Source of the DNA: Pseudomonas allokribbensis
Lineage (GTDB): Bacteria; Pseudomonadota; Gammaproteobacteria; Pseudomonadales; Pseudomonadaceae
NCBI RefSeq assembly: GCF_014863605.1
Contig: NZ_CP062252.1
Coordinates: 5,031,001 to 5,095,000 of the forward strand
Length of the DNA: 64,000 nucleotides
Reading direction: 5' to 3'
Below, piece after piece: positions 54,239 to 62,360 of this stretch. The notes below the pieces were generated by a model. It worked only from the letters and a program-made list of their open reading frames with translations. It was not told the origin of the DNA and made no database searches. The position numbers and the translations under genes are program-made. The stretch's first letter is position 1. Each line of letters starts with the position of its first letter.

Positions 54239-55708
54239 TCAATCCGCCGAACGCGGCAATTGCAGGGTCACGCGCAATCCACCCTCACGCAGGTTCTGCA
54301 ACGTCACTTCACCGCCATGGCTATGAGCAATGTTGCGGGCGATCCCCAATCCAAGCCCATACCCCTGCTGCTGCCCCGCCAGCCGGAAGTGCGGTTCGAA
54401 CACCTGCTCCAGCCGCTGCTCCGGCACGCCCGGGCCTTCGTCGTCGACATGCAGCACGAACGCACTCTCGTCGTCATCGATATGCAGATGCGCGTTCTGC
54501 CCGTACTTCAGCGCATTGTCGATCAAGTTGCCAATGCAGCGCTTGAGCGCCAACGGCTTGCCCGGATACGCCGCCAGCGCCCGCCCCTGCTGGGTGACGC
54601 GGCCATTGCCGTTGGGCGCCAGATACGGCTCCACCAGGCAGTCGAGCACATGGTTGAGATCCACCGGCTCGATGTTCTCGTGGATGTCGGTATCTTTCAC
54701 GCATTGCAGCGCGCCTTTGACCAGCAGCTCCAGCTCATCCAGGTCGCGGCCGAACTTGGTTTGCAGTTGTTCGTCTTCCAGCAGTTCGACCCGCAGACGC
54801 AGGCGGGTGATCGGCGTGCGCAGGTCATGGGAAATCGCGCTGAACAGTTGACTGCGCTCGGTCAGGTAACGGCTGATGCGCTCGCGCATGGTGTTGAAGG
54901 CGCGGCCCACCTCGACCACTTCGCTGCCGCCACCCTCGGCCACCGGCTCGACGTCGGCGCCCAGCGACAAGTCCCGCGCGGCCCGCGCCAGACGCTTGAG
55001 CGGCCGGCTCTGCCAATGCACCAGCAGGCCGATGAACAACAGCAGAAAGCCGCTGGTGAACACGATAAACCACACCTGCTGGGTCGGCAGGCCTTGCTCT
55101 TCGAGACTGGTGTAGGGCTCGGGCAACAGCGAGGCGATGTACAGCCATTCACCCGGTGCCAACTGGATCTGGGTCACCAGCACCGGCGGATTCACCGGTT
55201 CCAGGGTCAGCGCGTAATGCGCCCAGGAGCGCGGCAACTCATCGAGTTTCAACCCGGCATTGAAGATCCGCAGGTCATCGGGGCTGACGAAGGTCACCAG
55301 AATATCGGTGTCCTGGCCCAACGACTGACGCAGCACCTCATCCACCGCCTGAAGCACCGCCGCCTTGCGCGGCGTCACCGGCAACACGTCCATGCCCAGC
55401 GGTTTGTCATTCAGCGTCACCACAAAACGCGTGCCGCCCATGCTGCGCAACTGATCGAGCACCAGCGGCCGATAGGCCACCGGCAGCGAGCGGAAATAGC
55501 TGACGCTGGCGGTCATCGAATGGGCGAGGCTGCGGGCGCTGGTGACCAGGCCTTCGAGCTGGGTCGCGCGCAGTTGGGACACCCAGATCACACTGGACAG
55601 CGTCTGGGCGAACAACACCGCGAGCAACGTCAGCAGCAGCATCCGCCCGAGCAGCGAACGGGGCATCGGCACTTTGCGTGCGGTGTTGCGCAGGAACTCA
55701 GTGACCAT
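54239..55708 (-). CDS. gtrS: Sensor histidine kinase GtrS
   Basis: A 489-residue membrane kinase that partners GltR. Two membrane helices flank a periplasmic sensor domain of about 120 residues; HAMP follows. The phosphoacceptor His is in SAISHDLRTPITRLRLRVEL, the N box is NLIDNALKYG and the G box DEGPGVPE. In pseudomonads it senses 2-ketogluconate or 6-phosphogluconate. Its start overlaps the gltR stop by 11 bases, in the edd-glk-gltR-gtrS order. Confidence 0.93.
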   Translation of the reverse strand: MVTEFLRNTARKVPMPRSLLGRMLLLTLLAVLFAQTLSSVIWVSQLRATQLEGLVTSARSLAHSMTASVSYFRSLPVAYRPLVLDQLRSMGGTRFVVTLNDKPLGMDVLPVTPRKAAVLQAVDEVLRQSLGQDTDILVTFVSPDDLRIFNAGLKLDELPRSWAHYALTLEPVNPPVLVTQIQLAPGEWLYIASLLPEPYTSLEEQGLPTQQVWFIVFTSGFLLLFIGLLVHWQSRPLKRLARAARDLSLGADVEPVAEGGGSEVVEVGRAFNTMRERISRYLTERSQLFSAISHDLRTPITRLRLRVELLEDEQLQTKFGRDLDELELLVKGALQCVKDTDIHENIEPVDLNHVLDCLVEPYLAPNGNGRVTQQGRALAAYPGKPLALKRCIGNLIDNALKYGQNAHLHIDDDESAFVLHVDDEGPGVPEQRLEQVFEPHFRLAGQQQGYGLGLGIARNIAHSHGGEVTLQNLREGGLRVTLQLPRSAD

Positions 55709-56429
55709 TGCCGGCAACCACGTTGGCTGCCAGTTGGTAGCCGCTGCCACGCACCGTACGAATCAGCCGCGGCGGCTTTTCGGTGTCGCGCAGACGCTGG
55801 CGCAAACGGCTGACGGCCATGTCGACGATGCGATCAAGCGGCATCAGGTCGCGGCCACGGGTGGCGTTGCCGATGGTGTCGCGATCGAGGATTTCCTGGG
55901 GGTGATCGAGGAACAGTTTCAACAGGGCGAAGTCGGCACCGGACAGAATCACTTCCTCGCCGTCGGTGTGAAACAGCCGATGGCTGACCATGTCCAGCCG
56001 CCACTCGTCGAACGCCAGCACTTCACTGCCGCTGCGTTCCTGACCGAACTGGGCGCGGCGCAGCAGGGCTTTGATCCGGGCTTGCAGTTCGCGGGGGCTG
56101 AAGGGTTTGCCGAGGTAGTCGTCGGCGCCCAGTTCCAGACCGATCACCCGATCGGCCTCGTCGGAACTGGCAGTCAGCATGATGATCGGCACCTGAGCCT
56201 GACGCGGATGCTGGCGCACCCAGCGGCACAGGCTGAAGCCGTCTTCATCGGGCAGCATCACATCAAGAATCACCAGATCGCTCGGCGCCTCGTTCAGCGC
56301 CTGGCGGAAGCTGGCGCCGTCGGCCGTGGCCCGTACCTGAAAACCCGCGCGGGTCAGGTAGGTTTCCAGCAACTCGCGTATCTCCTGGTCGTCATCGACC
56401 AACAAAATCGACTTGTTGACTGAACTCAC
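55698..56429 (-). CDS. gltR: Response regulator GltR (OmpR family)
   Basis: A 243-residue regulator. The receiver domain is about 1-120 with phosphorylated Asp in DLVILDVMLPDEDGF and Lys in GKPFSPREL; the OmpR winged helix follows from about 140. The GTG at 56429 is chosen because GGAT precedes it and it gives the normal N-terminus. It activates glucose transport genes. An AACAACAA motif overlaps its ribosome site. Confidence 0.93.
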   Translation of the reverse strand: MSSVNKSILLVDDDQEIRELLETYLTRAGFQVRATADGASFRQALNEAPSDLVILDVMLPDEDGFSLCRWVRQHPRQAQVPIIMLTASSDEADRVIGLELGADDYLGKPFSPRELQARIKALLRRAQFGQERSGSEVLAFDEWRLDMVSHRLFHTDGEEVILSGADFALLKLFLDHPQEILDRDTIGNATRGRDLMPLDRIVDMAVSRLRQRLRDTEKPPRLIRTVRGSGYQLAANVVAGNGH

Positions 56430-56440
56430 TTCGAAGGCAT

Positions 56441-56450
56441 CCTTGTTGTT
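56441..56450 (-). promoter_or_regulatory. Candidate Hfq/Crc motif, gltR leader
   Basis: The minus strand reads AACAACAAGG, overlapping the GGAT ribosome site of gltR and matching AAnAAnAA. Confidence 0.65.
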
Positions 56451-56484
56451 GGAATTGGGCGGATTATGCCTGATGTGCTGATGG

Positions 56485-56505
56485 TTCCCACGCTCGGCGT
56501 GGGAA
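56485..56505. repeat. Dispersed inverted repeat between glk and gltR
   Basis: TTCCCACGC-TCG-GCGTGGGAA is a perfect palindrome with a three-base loop. Its core matches the repeat at 45997. It lies in the short glk/gltR gap and may affect message stability inside the operon. Confidence 0.8.
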
Positions 56506-56508
56506 TGA

Positions 56509-57465
56509 TCATTGACCGGATTGTTCGAGCGCGACTCCTGCACCGACGAGACCCGAGTACGGCGCCGTCACCAGCCACACCGGAATCCCCTTGAAGTAAT
56601 CGCTCATGCAGCCCTTGTCGGCGAAGCTGCGGGCAAAACCGCTTTCGAGGAAGAAATCGGCAAACCGCGGAATCACGCCGCCAACGATGTACACCCCGCC
56701 TCGGCCGCCGGTGGTCAGCACGTTGTTGCCGGCCACGCGACCGAGCCAGCAGCAGAACTGCTCCAGCACTTCCAGGGCAATCGGGTCGCCCGCAAGACCG
56801 GCGGCGGTGATCGCTTCCGGCGTATCGAGTTTGGGTTCATGGCCATCCACCGCGCAGATCGCCCGGTACACCCGAGGCAAACCGCCGCCGCTCAACGCGG
56901 TTTCCGCACTGACGTGGCCGATTTCGTTGTGGATGTGCTGCCACAGTTGCGTTTCACGCGGGCTGCTCAGCGGCAGATCGACGTGGCCGCCCTCCCCCGG
57001 CAATGCGGCAAACCGGCCTTCGCCCAGATCGAGCAACGTGCCGACGCCCAGACCAGTGCCCGGACCAATCACAACCGCCGGACGCAACGGTTCCGGCGTG
57101 CCTTCGCAGACCACGCGGAATTCGCCGGGCTGCAATCGGGTCATGCCCAACGCCATCGCCGAGAAATCATTGATCAGCAACAACTGCTCGACCTGCAACG
57201 CCTGGCAGAACGCCTTGCGGCTCAGGCGCCAGTGGTTGTTGGTGAACTTGAATTCATCGCCGCTCACAGGACCTGCCACCGACAGGCACACCGAACCGAT
57301 GGCGCCCGGCGCCAGGCCGAGCCCGCTCAGGTAGAGGCTGATCGCCTCTTCCGGGCTGGCATGGTCAGCCGTGGCCAGCACCTGCACCGATTCGAGCTGC
57401 TGATCTTTCCACAACGCGAACCGCGCGTTGGTGCCTCCGATGTCACCGACCAAAGCCAGTTTCAA
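56509..57465 (-). CDS. glk: Glucokinase
   Basis: A 318-residue ROK-independent bacterial glucokinase. The phosphate-1 motif [12 protein letters not shown] is at 8-19, phosphate-2 [13 protein letters not shown] near 133-145, and the substrate region [12 protein letters not shown] near 97-108. It makes glucose 6-phosphate for Zwf. Its start overlaps the edd stop by 4 bases, so it is translated with edd. Confidence 0.96.
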   Translation of the reverse strand: MKLALVGDIGGTNARFALWKDQQLESVQVLATADHASPEEAISLYLSGLGLAPGAIGSVCLSVAGPVSGDEFKFTNNHWRLSRKAFCQALQVEQLLLINDFSAMALGMTRLQPGEFRVVCEGTPEPLRPAVVIGPGTGLGVGTLLDLGEGRFAALPGEGGHVDLPLSSPRETQLWQHIHNEIGHVSAETALSGGGLPRVYRAICAVDGHEPKLDTPEAITAAGLAGDPIALEVLEQFCCWLGRVAGNNVLTTGGRGGVYIVGGVIPRFADFFLESGFARSFADKGCMSDYFKGIPVWLVTAPYSGLVGAGVALEQSGQ

Positions 57466-59288
57466 TTAAGCGTCTCCAGGGCAGAAGTGAAGGCGCTGGC
57501 GCCCTGCTCTGCCGAGCTGAAGGCCAAACGCATGAAGCCAAACAGTTCGCGGCCGCTGCCGATGTTGTTGCCCAACAGGCCTTTGGCGGGTTCGCGCGCT
57601 GCAAATTCGGCGGCGTCCACCTTGAGTTCCAGGGTGCCTTTGACGCCATCGACGCGGATGATATCGCCCTCTTGCACGCGAGCCAAAGCGCCGCCGACAT
57701 AAGCTTCGGGGCTGACGTGGATCGCCGCCGGGATTTTCCCCGACGCGCCGGACATGCGTCCGTCCGTCACCAGCGCAACCTTGAAGCCGCGATCCTGCAG
57801 CACGCCGAGGAACGGCGTCATCTTGTGCAGTTCCGGCATGCCGTTGGAACGCGGGCCCTGGAAGCGCATCACCGCGACAAAGTCCTTCTCCAGCAAACCG
57901 GCCTTGAAGGCGTCGGCCAGATCCTGTTGATCCTGGAACACCATGGCCGGCGCTTCGACGATCTGGTTTTCCAGCGCCACGGCGGACACCTTCATCACGC
58001 CACGACCGAGGTTGCCTTCCATCACGCGCAGGCCGCCCTCTGCCGAGAACGCACGGGCCACCGGGCGCAGGATGTTTTCGTCGAGGCTGTCGGTCGGGCC
58101 TTCGCGCCACACCAGTTTGCCGTTATCGAGGAACGGCTCCTTGGTGTACTGGCTCAAGCCGTGGCCGAGCACGGTGTTGACGTCTTCGTGCAGCAGGCCG
58201 GCTTCGAGCAGCTCGCGGATCAGGAACGACATGCCGCCCGCGGCCTGGAAGTGGTTGATGTCAGCCTTGCCGTTCGGATAGACGTGGCTCAGGGTCGGCA
58301 CGACTTCGGAGAGGTCGGCCATGTCCTGCCAGGTCAGTTGAATGCCTGCCGCCATGGCAATGGCCGGCATGTGCAGGGTGTGGTTGGTCGAACCGCCGGT
58401 GGCGTGCAGCGCGACGATCGAGTTGACCAACGCCTTCTCGTCGACGATTTCGCCGATCGGCATGAAGTTGCCGTTCTGTTTGGTCAGGCGCGTGACCTGA
58501 TGCGCGGCTTCGCGGGTCAGGGCATCACGCAGCGGCGTGTTCGGGTTGACGAAGGACGCGCCCGGCAAGTGCAGGCCCATGACTTCCATCAGCAACTGGT
58601 TGGTGTTGGCGGTGCCGTAGAACGTGCAGGTGCCCGGGCTGTGGTAGGACTTCATTTCCGATTCCAGCAGCTCTTCGCGGGTCGCCTTGCCTTCGGCGTA
58701 CTTCTGCCGCACGTCGGCTTTTTCCTTGTTGGAAATCCCCGAAACCATCGGCCCGCCCGGTACGAAGATCGTCGGCAGGTGACCGAAACGCAGGGAGCCC
58801 ATCATCAGGCCCGGCACGATCTTGTCGCAGATGCCGAGCATCAGTGCGCCGTCGAACATGTTGTGGGACAGCGCCACCGCCGTCGACATCGCGATCACTT
58901 CGCGGCTCGGCAGACTCAGTTCCATGCCCGGCTCGCCCTGGGTCACGCCGTCGCACATGGCAGGCGTGCCGCCAGCGAACTGGCCGACCGAGCCGATTTC
59001 GCGCAGGGCGTTCTTGATCTGTTCCGGGAAGACTTCATACGGCTGGTGCGCCGAGAGCATGTCGTTATACGACGAAACAATGGCGATGTTCGCCGAGTTC
59101 ATCATCCGCAGGCTGTGCTTGTCTTCGCTGCCGCATCCGGCCACGCCGTGGGCGAAGTTGGCGCATTGCAGCTTGCCGCGCATCGGCCCGTCAGTGGCAG
59201 CGCCGCGAATCAGCGCAAGGTAAGCCTGACGCGTGGCGCGGCTGCGGGCGATAAGCCGTTCGGTGACCTCAAGAACGCGGGGATGCAT
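57462..59288 (-). CDS. edd: Phosphogluconate dehydratase
   Basis: A 608-residue iron-sulfur dehydratase of the IlvD/Edd family that converts 6-phosphogluconate to KDPG. Cluster cysteines are in [20 protein letters not shown] and in [14 protein letters not shown], and a third near [11 protein letters not shown]; the last region [20 protein letters not shown] binds substrate. It heads the edd-glk-gltR-gtrS operon and is divergent from gap. Two HexR sites are in the shared promoter. Confidence 0.97.
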   Translation of the reverse strand: MHPRVLEVTERLIARSRATRQAYLALIRGAATDGPMRGKLQCANFAHGVAGCGSEDKHSLRMMNSANIAIVSSYNDMLSAHQPYEVFPEQIKNALREIGSVGQFAGGTPAMCDGVTQGEPGMELSLPSREVIAMSTAVALSHNMFDGALMLGICDKIVPGLMMGSLRFGHLPTIFVPGGPMVSGISNKEKADVRQKYAEGKATREELLESEMKSYHSPGTCTFYGTANTNQLLMEVMGLHLPGASFVNPNTPLRDALTREAAHQVTRLTKQNGNFMPIGEIVDEKALVNSIVALHATGGSTNHTLHMPAIAMAAGIQLTWQDMADLSEVVPTLSHVYPNGKADINHFQAAGGMSFLIRELLEAGLLHEDVNTVLGHGLSQYTKEPFLDNGKLVWREGPTDSLDENILRPVARAFSAEGGLRVMEGNLGRGVMKVSAVALENQIVEAPAMVFQDQQDLADAFKAGLLEKDFVAVMRFQGPRSNGMPELHKMTPFLGVLQDRGFKVALVTDGRMSGASGKIPAAIHVSPEAYVGGALARVQEGDIIRVDGVKGTLELKVDAAEFAAREPAKGLLGNNIGSGRELFGFMRLAFSSAEQGASAFTSALETLN

Positions 59289-59408
59289 GTGTAGAACTCC
59301 AGGCTAACGGATGTGGCGACCTGATTGTCTATGCTGATCAAAAGCCCGTTCGCGTGGGATGACGAGCGGTTTTCTTGATCATTCGGACCAGTTGATTCAG
59401 GTCACTCG

Positions 59409-59423
59409 TTGTAGATAAAACAA
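59409..59423. promoter_or_regulatory. HexR operator, edd/gap region
   Basis: TTGT-AGATAAA-ACAA is a perfect match to the HexR consensus TTGT-N7-ACAA. It is 121 bases upstream of edd and 86 upstream of gap. Confidence 0.85.
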
Positions 59424-59470
59424 AATATTGCCACTAAAAAGGCTTGTTTTCTATTTTTATGCGAATAATC

Positions 59471-59485
59471 TTGTAATTCCAACAA
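59471..59485. promoter_or_regulatory. Second HexR operator, gap leader
   Basis: TTGT-AATTCCA-ACAA is a second perfect TTGT-N7-ACAA match, 24 bases upstream of the gap start. It overlaps the AACAACAAAA motif. Confidence 0.85.
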
Positions 59486-59490
59486 CAAAA
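59481..59490 (+). promoter_or_regulatory. Candidate Hfq/Crc motif, gap leader
   Basis: AACAACAAAA matches AAnAAnAA and overlaps the downstream HexR site, 19 bases before the gap start. Confidence 0.6.
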
Positions 59491-59508
59491 CGACGGCGGC
59501 GCTGTTCA

Positions 59509-60510
59509 ATGACTCTTCGAATCGCAATCAATGGTTTTGGCCGCATCGGCCGTAATGTCCTGCGCGCACTGTATACCCAAGGCTATCGTCAGGATTTGCA
59601 GATCGTCGCCATCAACGATCTGGGCGACAGCGCGATGAATGCGCACTTGCTCAAATACGATACCGTTCACGGCACGTTCGATGCTGAAGTTGCGCATGAC
59701 AACGAGAGTCTGACCGTCAACGGTGACCGCATTTCGGTCAGCGCCATCCGCAACCCTGCCGAACTGCCGTGGGCTGCGGAAAAGATTGATGTGGTATTCG
59801 AATGCACCGGTCTGTTCACCGACCGTGCCAAAGCCGCCGCGCATATTACTGCCGGTGCGCGCAAAGTCATCATCTCGGCCCCGGCCAAAGGCGCCGATGC
59901 CACCGTTGTTTATGGTGTGAACCACGATATTTTGCGTCAGTCGCACCAAATCATTTCCAACGCGTCGTGCACCACCAACTGCCTGGCCCCGGTGGCCCAG
60001 GTGCTGCACCGCGAACTGGGCATCGAAAGCGGTCTGATGACCACGATTCACGCCTACACCAACGACCAGAACCTGACCGACGTCTATCACACCGATCCGT
60101 ACCGCGCCCGCTCCGCCACCCAGAACATGATCCCGAGCAAGACCGGTGCTGCCGAAGCCGTGGGCCTGGTGTTGCCGGAACTGGCAGGCAAGCTGACCGG
60201 CATGGCCGTGCGCGTGCCGGTGATCAATGTGTCGCTGGTTGACCTGACCGTGCAGCTGAAGCGCGAAGCCTCGGCCGATGAAGTGAACGCGCTGATGAAA
60301 GCCGCGAGCCAGCATTCGAAAATCCTCGGCTACAACACCCTGCCGCTGGTATCGAGCGACTTCAACCACAACCCGCTGTCGTCGATCTTCGACGCCAACC
60401 ACACCAAATCCAGCGGCAAACTGCTGAAAGTGCTGGCCTGGTACGACAACGAGTGGGGCTTCTCCAACCGCATGCTCGATAACTGCCTGGCGCTGTGCAA
60501 CGCGGAATAA
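59509..60510 (+). CDS. gap: Glyceraldehyde-3-phosphate dehydrogenase, type I
   Basis: A 333-residue NAD-dependent dehydrogenase. The Rossmann motif [10 protein letters not shown] is at 7-16 and the catalytic Cys is in [12 protein letters not shown] near 150-161, with the partner His in TIHAYTNDQ. It acts on the glyceraldehyde 3-phosphate from Eda. The ATG at 59509 gives the normal N-terminus; the frame back to 59428 is leader. It is divergent from edd. Confidence 0.96.
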   Translation: MTLRIAINGFGRIGRNVLRALYTQGYRQDLQIVAINDLGDSAMNAHLLKYDTVHGTFDAEVAHDNESLTVNGDRISVSAIRNPAELPWAAEKIDVVFECTGLFTDRAKAAAHITAGARKVIISAPAKGADATVVYGVNHDILRQSHQIISNASCTTNCLAPVAQVLHRELGIESGLMTTIHAYTNDQNLTDVYHTDPYRARSATQNMIPSKTGAAEAVGLVLPELAGKLTGMAVRVPVINVSLVDLTVQLKREASADEVNALMKAASQHSKILGYNTLPLVSSDFNHNPLSSIFDANHTKSSGKLLKVLAWYDNEWGFSNRMLDNCLALCNAE

Positions 60511-60584
60511 AACCGCTGCCGCCGTTTTGAGAGCGAGCAATAGCTTTACCAACCTTTGACAAATCAACACTTGACCACTCGGGC

Positions 60585-60604
60585 GGATGATAAGCATTAT
60601 CATT
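60585..60604. promoter_or_regulatory. Fur box before the ECF sigma gene
   Basis: ATGATAA-GCA-TTATCAT is a perfect 7-base inverted repeat, close to the Fur consensus of GATAAT-type hexamers. It lies 26 bases upstream of the sigma factor start, so the gene is expected to be repressed by iron. Confidence 0.85.
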
Positions 60605-60629
60605 CGCTCGAAATGGATCAGGTCCTCCC

Positions 60630-61148
60630 GTGAGTCAGTCGCAGTTCAATCACGTTTTCCTCGCCCAGCGCACTTCACTGCTGCGAACGCTGGAACGAAT
60701 GGTCAACAACCACAGCACCGCCGAAGACCTGTTGCAGGAAACCTACCTGCGCGTCACCCGGGCGCTGAGCGAACGGGCCATCGACCACCTTGAACCCTTT
60801 GTCTTCCAGACCGCGCGCAATCTGGCGCTGGACCATTTGCGTGCGCGCAAGATTCACTCGCGCACCATGGTCGACGACGTGCCGCAGGACGTGGTGCACA
60901 GCGTCGCCGCCCCCGCCAGCAGCGCCGAAGACGCCGCCCACGCCGAACAATTGCTGGAGCGCCTGAACGTGAGCCTCGGTGAACTCAGCCCCCGTCAGCA
61001 GCAAATCTTCATCCTCAGCCGCTTGCACGGGCACAGCTATCAGGAGATCGCCGAAGAACTCAGCGTGTCCCTCAGCACGGTGCAGAAAGAACTCAAACTG
61101 ATCATGACCATTTGCATCGGTGTCGCCGAGCGCTTGAATGGCGACTGA
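60630..61148 (+). CDS. ECF sigma factor of a cell-surface signalling system (FecI/HasI type)
   Basis: A 172-residue iron-starvation sigma factor. Region 2 spans about 8-75 (STAEDLLQETYLRVTRALS, then TARNLALDHLRARK), and region 4 about 120-165 (LSRLHGHSYQEIAEELSVSL). The gene is followed by a FecR-like anti-sigma and a TonB receptor, so it should direct RNA polymerase to the receptor promoter. A Fur box precedes it. HasI is the likely name if the receptor is HasR. Confidence 0.93.
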   Translation: MSQSQFNHVFLAQRTSLLRTLERMVNNHSTAEDLLQETYLRVTRALSERAIDHLEPFVFQTARNLALDHLRARKIHSRTMVDDVPQDVVHSVAAPASSAEDAAHAEQLLERLNVSLGELSPRQQQIFILSRLHGHSYQEIAEELSVSLSTVQKELKLIMTICIGVAERLNGD

Positions 61149-61272
61149 TGCTGTAGGTTTTTTCTCTAAGTGCCAGGATCGACTGCACTGATCATCGGGC
61201 TTTGTTACCCTTGCCCGACTTTTACGCTTCACTAAAAAAACAGCCGTGCACAGACACTGCCGAGGAAACACC

Positions 61273-62238
61273 GTGACGGACACCCACCGCCCTCCTTCGC
61301 CCGACACGGCGCAGGACGCCGCCAACGCAATGGACCAGGCTCTGGACTGGCTCATCGTGCTCGGCAGCCCGGACGAGGAGCAGACCCGGCAATTTCATGC
61401 CTGGCTGGCGGCCGATCCGCTGAACGCCCAGGCATTCGCCAAGGCCCAGGCAATCTGGGACGGCCCGCAAATCGCCCAGTGCGCGCAGAACCTCGCGGCC
61501 AAACCGAAGAAAGTCACCGTCCTCACACGTCTGCGTCCGCACTGGAAACCGCTGGCCACCGCCGCCGTGCTGATGCTCGGCCTGTTCAGTTTCAGCAACC
61601 TGCCGATGCGTTTGCAGGCCGATCACCTGACCGTGGTCGGCGAGCGGCAACGGCTGCAGCTTGAGGACGGCTCGAAAGTCCTGCTAAACACCAATTCCGC
61701 CTTCTCCAGCACGATCAACGATCGGCAGCGGGTGGCGCGCCTGTATCAGGGCGAAGCGTTTTTCGAGGTCCCGGCCAACCGTGGTCAGCCGCTGGAAATC
61801 GACGCCGGGCCGGTGAAGGCCAGCGTGCGCGACACCGCGTTCGCCGTGCGTTATCTGGACGGCGTGGCACAGGTGCGGGTGCAGCGCGGCGATGTCGATC
61901 TGCGCGCGACCCGTGACGATGCCCGGGTGCGGCTGTCCGCCGGGGAAAGCATCCGCATCGGCCCGAATGGTTTCGACCGCCCGGCCAAGGTCGATGCCGC
62001 CACCGATCTGGCGTGGGTGCAGGGTCGGCTGATCTTCGAGAACTGCCCGCTGAACCAGGTGCTGGCCGAACTGCGCCGCTACTACCCGGGCTTCATTATC
62101 AACACCAACGAACAGTTGGCCGACGTCGCCGTCACCGGCAATTACCGTCTCGACCAACCGCTGGACGTAGTGCGTTCGCTCGCTCACATCACCTCGGCCA
62201 AGCTTCAGGAATTCCCGGCGCTGGTGATTTTGAACTAA
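61273..62238 (+). CDS. FecR-family anti-sigma factor
   Basis: A 321-residue regulator that holds the sigma factor inactive and relays the receptor signal. The cytoplasmic DUF4880 domain is about 15-80 (ALDWLIVLGSPDEEQTRQFH and FAKAQAIWD), one membrane helix lies at about 95-112, and the periplasmic FecR domain follows with RQRLQLEDGSKVLLNTNSAF and a C-terminal secretin-like region. The GTG start at 61273 has GAGGAAA upstream, better than an ATG at 61246. Confidence 0.92.
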   Translation: MTDTHRPPSPDTAQDAANAMDQALDWLIVLGSPDEEQTRQFHAWLAADPLNAQAFAKAQAIWDGPQIAQCAQNLAAKPKKVTVLTRLRPHWKPLATAAVLMLGLFSFSNLPMRLQADHLTVVGERQRLQLEDGSKVLLNTNSAFSSTINDRQRVARLYQGEAFFEVPANRGQPLEIDAGPVKASVRDTAFAVRYLDGVAQVRVQRGDVDLRATRDDARVRLSAGESIRIGPNGFDRPAKVDAATDLAWVQGRLIFENCPLNQVLAELRRYYPGFIINTNEQLADVAVTGNYRLDQPLDVVRSLAHITSAKLQEFPALVILN

Positions 62239-62256
62239 ATGAGAATTATTTTTACT
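62238..62256. promoter_or_regulatory. Fur box before the receptor gene
   Basis: AATGAGAATTATTTTTACT fits the common Fur-box form AATGAGAATnATT. It begins at the fecR stop codon and lies 105 bases before the receptor start. Confidence 0.75.
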
Positions 62257-62360
62257 CGATAGCCGAAGCTCGTTCGTCTCGTTATAGCCAATGCAATTGA
62301 TTCGCATCTCGCGATACCAATCAGCACCTATAAAGATTCGTGCGACACGGAGCGCTATCG

